Translations under genes and position numbers: made by a program
DNA from: Bacillota bacterium
GTDB taxonomy: Bacteria; Bacillota; Desulfitobacteriia; Desulfitobacteriales; JAJXUE01
Length of the DNA stretch: 10,289 nt
Direction of reading: 5' to 3'
NCBI GenBank assembly: GCA_021786555.1
Contig: JAJYNB010000299.1
Coordinates: 1-10,289, forward strand
Shown: piece after piece, positions 6,892-10,289 of the stretch
Layout: every line of letters begins with the position of its first letter
How positions within the stretch are numbered: position 1 is the first letter of the stretch
The notes under the pieces: model-generated
What the model saw: only the letters and a program-made list of their open reading frames with translations
Told to the model about the DNA's origin: nothing
Database searches by the model: none

Positions 6892-7188
6892 CTATTTCTT
6901 CTGATAGGCGTGAAAGAAGTCGTGGGCAAAGTTGGAACCTTTGCCAATCACCAGGCCCATCACAACCATGCCGAGCCAGGGATAGGAGAACTTTATCCCC
7001 ATCAGCTGCATAGCGTCCAGGCCCGCCCCGAAAGCAAAGAGCAAACCGCAGCCCAGACTGATCAATTCCAGGGTAAAAGGCCGGAAACTGTCCGGCAGGA
7101 AAGGAATCTTGTAAATCAGGTCCTTGAGCACCTGTACCACTTTTTCTACCGCCACCGCCAGGACAAACACCGCTGCAATTCCGTTCAC
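6892..7188 (-). CDS. Small membrane protein, holin-like in size, unknown function
   Basis: This encodes 98 residues that I do not recognise with certainty. A hydrophobic N-terminal helix (about 2-20) is followed by a lysine-bearing stretch, then two likely membrane helices at about 38-57 and 68-84, and a charged C-terminus ending QKK. The motif GLVIGKGSNFAHDFF near 78-92 resembles small conserved Firmicutes membrane proteins, some annotated as holin-like or phage-related; this is from memory and weak. The GTG start at 7188 is supported by GAGGAG about 9 bases upstream. It stands alone: a terminator at 7254-7305 separates it from the CPBP protease gene, and the repeat block starts at its stop codon. 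No phage gene is nearby, so a lysis role is not supported by context. Confidence 0.72.
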   Translation of the reverse strand: MNGIAAVFVLAVAVEKVVQVLKDLIYKIPFLPDSFRPFTLELISLGCGLLFAFGAGLDAMQLMGIKFSYPWLGMVVMGLVIGKGSNFAHDFFHAYQKK

Positions 7189-7253
7189 AGCTTCCCACTC
7201 CTCAACTGCACCAGAGCTTTAGTTCATAATATGAGCCGGCTGGTACGGGGGGT

Positions 7254-7305
7254 GAAAAAAATAGAAAAGCAGTGTGCCTGTTGGTGATCCAATTGGCACG
7301 CTGCT
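7254..7305 (-). terminator. Rho-independent terminator after the CPBP protease gene
   Basis: Read on the minus strand, AGCAGCGTGCC (from 7305) pairs with GGCACACTGCT (ending at 7268), with an inner TTGG/CCAA stem in the loop, followed by TTTTCTATTTTTTT. The 11-bp stem has one G-T pair or mismatch. It lies about 100 bases past the stop of the CPBP gene and probably ends the lgt-CPBP transcript. Confidence 0.85.
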
Positions 7306-7402
7306 TGGGTTTTCATCCGCTGTGCTCATTTCAGCCCGTGTATTCCGGCCGTTTGTGATAAAATCATCGCTCAAGAGGAATGCTCCAGGATTTTGCGGGG
7401 TC

Positions 7403-8194
7403 TTAAGACGGCAATTTTACGGTGAGACCAATCAGCACCGCAATGGTGTTGTTGAGGGCGTGCAAGGCCATGCCGGGGTACAGGGAGCGGTATTTCTCAT
7501 AGAGCAGGGCCAAAGCTATGCCCAGAAAAAAGCGGGGAACAAAGCCCCAGAGCTGCATATGAATACCGGAAAAAACCGCTGCGCTGATCAGGGCGGACAA
7601 CCACGGCGCCAATTTACTGCGCAGGGAGTTGTAGATAACACCCCGGAAAAAGGTTTCCTCGAGCACCGGCGCTATGATTACCGCCAACAGCAGGGTAAGC
7701 GCAACGGACAGGGGATCCTGCCGGGTAAACAGGTAGTCATAGACGTTCTGAACCGGCGGTTTCAACCCTTTAAGCACGATAAACAGACCGTAGATTATAT
7801 CCGCCACAAGCACGCTGGCGTAAGCGGCAAAAGCTGACAACAGCAGAGAGCCAAACGGAACGCGCCGGTAACCCAAGACGCTTAAACCAAAGCCGCGCCC
7901 CAATATAAGACCGGTCAGTGTTAAGGCAATAGACCCCTGAATCAAAAATCCGCCCAAGTAAGTCAGAGTTACCTTGCTTAAATAAGGGCTAAGGAAGCTG
8001 ACGACCAAAGATATGATCAGCCAGAGCAACATAAATGCCGCAAAGACCAGCAGAGCATCGATGAGACCCGGCGCTTTGCCGCGGCCGGCCGGAAGAGTGT
8101 CCTGCCCTTCCGGTAGGCCCTGAGATTCTGTTTGTGTTAAGTCAGCCGGTTTACCCTGCCTCGATCCGGACCCGTCTCCCTGATTCTCACTCAA
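7403..8194 (-). CDS. CPBP-family intramembrane metalloprotease (CAAX protease/Abi type)
   Basis: This 263-residue polytopic membrane protein belongs to the CPBP/Abi family (Rce1-like glutamyl membrane proteases). The family motifs are visible: EETFFRG with E179, E180 and R184; H212 in FSGIHM; and H245 with N248/N249 in HALNN, consistent with an intact active site in the membrane. About 45 polar residues precede the first helix (about 44-66); further helices lie near 78-99, 115-140, 161-178 and 198-258. In bacteria such proteins serve in peptide maturation, bacteriocin self-immunity or envelope regulation; no peptide precursor is seen here, so the substrate is unknown. The start is TTG at 8194, with GAGGAG 9 bases upstream. 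It follows lgt by 54 bases with no terminator between, so the two are probably co-transcribed; a terminator follows. Confidence 0.9.
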   Translation of the reverse strand: MSENQGDGSGSRQGKPADLTQTESQGLPEGQDTLPAGRGKAPGLIDALLVFAAFMLLWLIISLVVSFLSPYLSKVTLTYLGGFLIQGSIALTLTGLILGRGFGLSVLGYRRVPFGSLLLSAFAAYASVLVADIIYGLFIVLKGLKPPVQNVYDYLFTRQDPLSVALTLLLAVIIAPVLEETFFRGVIYNSLRSKLAPWLSALISAAVFSGIHMQLWGFVPRFFLGIALALLYEKYRSLYPGMALHALNNTIAVLIGLTVKLPS

Positions 8195-8248
8195 CCTTTA
8201 TGCTCCTCTCCTACGCTCTCCAGCCTGGTTTTATTCCTGCAGCAAGAC

Positions 8249-9046
8249 TTACTCCTCCAGAGCCGGAAACTGATCTTTTCTGTCCCGTGCAATGCGCCAA
8301 ACCAGCAGGATCAGGGCCAGCACCACTGCGCCGATACTGCTCCATTGTGCAGCGGTCCAGCCAAACAGGAAGCGCGGGCTGTCTCCCCGCAGGTACTCCA
8401 GGAAAAACCTGGCCAGGTTATACACAGCCGCATAAGTAAGAAATATTACGCCAGACGGCAATTTCTTCAGCCGCATCCCCACCAAAATCGCAAACAGGAT
8501 GACGTCAAATTGTCCCTCCCACACTTCTGCCGGCCATAGGGGCTGGTTCCCAAAAGTATCCCGGGCAATGGTCCCTACAGGATAAAGGATGCCAAAGTCA
8601 CCGCCCGTTGGGCCGCCAAAGGCGTCCCCGTTCATCAGGTTGGCGTCCCGTCCTATAGCCTGGGCCAGAATCAGGCCAGGGGCCATTAGGTCAGCCAGCT
8701 CCCAGAAAGGAAGCTTTTTCTTCCAGACATAGAACCCTCCCAGCAGCAGCGCGCCCACTACACCCCCCTGGATAGACAGGCCGCCGTGCCAGATGGCAGG
8801 TATTTCCGACAGGTGCTGCCGGTAAAAATCCCAGTCGAAGAAGAAAACCTGCCAAATCCTGGCTCCAATCAGGCCCCCTACCAACAACAGGAGGGCCAGG
8901 TCCCAGATGTTCTCTGTGTACTCTTCCTTCCCTTCAGCCTTGACAAAATACAATGTCACCAGCACTCCCAGGAAAAAGGCCAGCACAAACAAAGTACTGT
9001 AAGCACGAATCGGGAAATTGCCGATAAAAAACCAATACTGATGCAT
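8249..9046 (-). CDS. lgt: Prolipoprotein diacylglyceryl transferase
   Basis: This integral membrane enzyme moves diacylglycerol from phosphatidylglycerol to the lipobox cysteine of prelipoproteins, the first step of lipoprotein maturation. The 265 residues carry family landmarks: HGGLSIQGG (87-95), the signature region GRDANLMNGDAFG (132-144) with R133 and N136, and RFFLEYLRGD (213-222) near the C-terminus, among about seven membrane helices. The signature departs from the usual GRxGNFxNxE: alanine replaces glycine, leucine replaces phenylalanine and aspartate replaces glutamate. It could therefore be a lineage variant or a paralogue. The ATG at 9046 has a perfect AAGGAGG 7 bases upstream. 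An in-frame extension to 9181 is rejected because it would translate the promoter and a 7-bp tandem repeat. It is probably co-transcribed with the CPBP protease gene downstream. Confidence 0.93.
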   Translation of the reverse strand: MHQYWFFIGNFPIRAYSTLFVLAFFLGVLVTLYFVKAEGKEEYTENIWDLALLLLVGGLIGARIWQVFFFDWDFYRQHLSEIPAIWHGGLSIQGGVVGALLLGGFYVWKKKLPFWELADLMAPGLILAQAIGRDANLMNGDAFGGPTGGDFGILYPVGTIARDTFGNQPLWPAEVWEGQFDVILFAILVGMRLKKLPSGVIFLTYAAVYNLARFFLEYLRGDSPRFLFGWTAAQWSSIGAVVLALILLVWRIARDRKDQFPALEE

Positions 9047-9091
9047 ACAAATCCTCCTTGCCCAATACCCTTGGGGCGATATCCTCCAGCT

Positions 9092-9121
9092 ATTATAGCA
9101 TGCCCCGGACGCGCTTGCCAA
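9092..9121 (-). promoter_or_regulatory. lgt promoter (-35 and extended -10)
   Basis: On the minus strand TTGGCA (9121-9116, 5 of 6 consensus bases) is followed by an 18-base spacer and TATAAT (9097-9092), with TGC directly before it making an extended -10. Transcription would start near 9085, leaving a leader of about 40 bases before the lgt ATG. This is the best vegetative sigma-factor promoter in the window. Confidence 0.82.
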
Positions 9122-9127
9122 AACAGA

Positions 9128-9176
9128 GGTCGGAGATCCGAGATCCGAAGTCCGAGGTCCGAGGTCCGAGGTCCGA
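9128..9176. repeat. Seven 7-bp tandem repeats (RGTCCGA type)
   Basis: Seven consecutive 7-bp units run GGTCGGA, GATCCGA, GATCCGA, AGTCCGA and three times GGTCCGA. The array starts 7 bases upstream of the lgt -35 hexamer. It looks like a slippage-prone simple repeat; a regulatory effect on lgt is possible but unproven. Confidence 0.85.
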
Positions 9177-9187
9177 GTCACCCGGCC

Positions 9188-9220
9188 TGAGTCACTTGAG
9201 GACGGTTCCTTAGTGACTCA
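9188..9220. repeat. TGAGTCACT hairpin enclosing GGACGG
   Basis: TGAGTCACT (9188-9196) pairs with AGTGACTCA (9212-9220), and inside it AGGA pairs with TCCT around a CGGT loop. This gives a nearly perfect 33-base hairpin. It lacks a T-run and carries the GGACGG core found in the neighbouring hairpins. Confidence 0.8.
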
Positions 9221-9287
9221 CTTTTGAGCCACTCGGGGACGGTCCTTTGCTGTGACTAACCTCTTTTACGTTAATGGCGCCGCGGGA

Positions 9288-9314
9288 CGGTCACTTGGGG
9301 ACGGTCCCCGACCG
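9288..9314. repeat. GGGGAC-G-GTCCCC hairpin
   Basis: CGGTC (9288-9292) pairs with GACCG (9310-9314), enclosing GGGGAC-G-GTCCCC (9297-9309). The core differs only in its centre base from the 29-bp hairpins at 6687 and 6834. It lies just downstream of the quinate-dehydrogenase-type gene, where it could mark the transcript end, although no T-run follows. A further GGGGACGGTCC half-copy lies near 9235-9245. Confidence 0.75.
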
Positions 9315-9330
9315 ACTGACATTTAGTGCC

Positions 9331-10263
9331 TTAATGTCGCCCTGCGCCGGTATGTGAGGATTGGTTATAGATTTCTTTTAAGTGCTCAGCCAGAAGGATT
9401 TCCAGTACCTGGCGCCTGTCGGAGGTACCAAATTCCTGCCGTGCTGCGGCCGCTGTGATCATGGCGTCCAGAATATTGGCGCCTAGAGAGCGTTCACCCA
9501 CGGTAAGGCCCAGGGCTATAACTTGTTTTGCCCCCCGGTTAAACAATTCTGCCCGGTCCTGGCCTGTTAAGGTGCTGGTAATCACAGTTTTTCCTGTCAA
9601 ATCCTGCGGCATGCGTCTGTTGAATAAGTGGAAATCACCGGCAATCACATCAGCCGAACTCACAATCCCGTTCCAGCCTCGTTTCCTGTTCTCTTGTTTC
9701 TTCCCCACCGGATAGAGGTACTTCAGGGGCAAGCGGGAGAGCAGTGGCATGGTCACAACCGCGACAGCCGCAAAAGTTGCAAGGGGCAGGAGCAGGGGAA
9801 GTTTTAGGGCCAGCAGGGCGTCCCCCGCCAACACGCGGGCCCCGCACTGCTGCAGGCAGGAGGCCAGGGGGTAACGGTCCAGCACCGAGGTAATCAGCAC
9901 CCTATGCCCCTCAACTTCGAGCTCGCCCCGGGCCAGCAGCTCTCTGACCAGGCGAGGTTCCCAAGACTCTTTGACAAGGGAACCGTCCACTACCGGGGTA
10001 AAGCGGGCGGACTTTGCCAGCTCCCAGCCTTCTTTAATTGGATACCGGTGTTTGCCAAGGACGTAGGCTAGGTTGACTCCCCCCAAGCCGATCCCGTCTA
10101 CCTGGCCGTCCAGTTTTTTAATTAGGTCTACAGCGCTCCTGACGCACCCGTCAGTGCCCACCCGCTCAACAACAAAGTTTACCCCGGCCGCAGAAAAGCT
10201 GCCGGAGAAATTGCGTTGCGAGGAACCCAGGCTGATTCCACTGACCCGGACCGTTTTTCCCAT
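9331..10263 (-). CDS. Protein of the family annotated quinate 5-dehydrogenase
   Basis: The 310 residues resemble a clostridial family that databases label quinate 5-dehydrogenase; I recognise the N-terminal layout VSGISLGSSQRN, then RVGTDG (34-39), LDGQVDGIGLGG (51-62) and VVDGS (91-95). Two stretches look like Rossmann-type strand-helix units: HRVLITSVLDRYPLASCL (120-137) and GKTVITSTLTGQ (224-235). An odd hydrophobic segment at about 152-176 could cross or touch the membrane. I see no clear shikimate-dehydrogenase catalytic Lys-Asp pair, so the enzymatic name should be treated as a database label and not a demonstrated activity. The ATG at 10263 is preferred, with AAGGGG about 7 bases upstream; a TTG at 10287 would add 8 residues at the window edge. 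There is no T-rich terminator downstream, and no aromatic-pathway gene is nearby. Confidence 0.75.
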   Translation of the reverse strand: MGKTVRVSGISLGSSQRNFSGSFSAAGVNFVVERVGTDGCVRSAVDLIKKLDGQVDGIGLGGVNLAYVLGKHRYPIKEGWELAKSARFTPVVDGSLVKESWEPRLVRELLARGELEVEGHRVLITSVLDRYPLASCLQQCGARVLAGDALLALKLPLLLPLATFAAVAVVTMPLLSRLPLKYLYPVGKKQENRKRGWNGIVSSADVIAGDFHLFNRRMPQDLTGKTVITSTLTGQDRAELFNRGAKQVIALGLTVGERSLGANILDAMITAAAARQEFGTSDRRQVLEILLAEHLKEIYNQSSHTGAGRH

Positions 10264-10289
10264 GTCCGACCCCTTTCCCTTAAGCAAAA

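Larger units (their letters stand above)
6547..6892. repeat. 346-bp repeat block with 24-bp inverted ends (MITE-like)
   Basis: This non-coding block lies between the 98-residue gene and the PHP-SMC operon. Its first 24 bases (6547-6570) and last 24 bases (6869-6892) are inverted copies with one mismatch. Between them are two identical 67-bp hairpin repeats, two identical 29-bp hairpins, a 21-bp tandem duplication (6703-6723 and 6724-6744) and 7-bp repeats (GAGTCAG/AATTCAG). Its right end meets the stop codon of the neighbouring gene exactly. No open reading frame of note and no clear target-site duplication is seen, so it may be a non-autonomous element or a repeat cluster that grew by slippage. 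Confidence 0.6.

Noticed and set aside
7274..7837. A 187-residue plus-strand reading frame
   Set aside because: It is antisense to the CPBP protease gene, whose family motifs are clear, and starts within the terminator hairpin. No recognisable domain.
9128..9176. CRISPR-like array
   Set aside because: The repeats are 7 bp and contiguous, with no spacers, and no cas gene is present.
9047..9181. A 45-residue N-terminal extension of Lgt
   Set aside because: It would translate the promoter and the 7-bp repeats, and the ATG at 9046 has a perfect ribosome binding site and begins a normal Lgt N-terminus.

Overview
The window looks like a moderately GC-rich Bacillota (Firmicutes) chromosome, most likely a clostridia-type organism of the Peptococcaceae/Desulfotomaculia group (Pelotomaculum-like). 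This rests on the gene families present: a histidine kinase with a GLGYY-type sensor, a protein of the type annotated quinate 5-dehydrogenase, and a variant Lgt. Strong AAGGAGG-type ribosome binding sites, matches to the Gram-positive LexA box, and intergenic hairpins built on GGGGAC-N-GTCCCC point the same way. The taxonomic call is inference; no rRNA or other marker is present. All eight genes I can support lie on the minus strand, so transcription runs from high to low coordinates. I found no tRNA, rRNA, CRISPR array or transposase.

Layout in transcription order: 10263-9331, a quinate 5-dehydrogenase-annotated-type protein; 9330-9047, an intergenic stretch with GGGGACGG hairpins, a 7-bp tandem repeat and the lgt promoter; 9046-8249, lgt; 8194-7403, a CPBP-family membrane protease followed by a strong terminator; 7188-6892, a 98-residue membrane protein; 6892-6547, a 346-bp repeat block with inverted ends; 6499-6470, two LexA-like SOS boxes; 6459-1843, a tightly overlapping three-gene operon; 1740-1, a sensor histidine kinase that runs off the window.

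The most interesting part is the operon at 6459-1843. Its first gene encodes a PHP domain fused to an SMC/RecN-like ABC ATPase with a coiled coil (TrlF-like). The second encodes an AAA ATPase with an ORC/STAND-like GRE motif. The third encodes another P-loop ATPase fused to an OmpR/PhoB-type winged helix. The reading frames overlap by 47 and 4 bases. Two sites matching the Gram-positive LexA consensus at 13/14 and 12/14 positions sit immediately upstream of the first start codon. I infer a DNA-damage-inducible three-ATPase system, possibly acting in genome defence or DNA repair, in which the third protein may bind DNA or regulate transcription. The PHP part keeps its first metal-binding motifs but appears to have lost later ones (SNAQ in place of the usual SDAH), so it may not be an active phosphoesterase.

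The lgt-CPBP pair is probably co-transcribed from a good extended -10 promoter and serves the envelope (lipoprotein lipidation and membrane proteolysis). The intergenic DNA is unusually rich in small hairpins and 7-bp repeats, including a duplicated 67-bp element.
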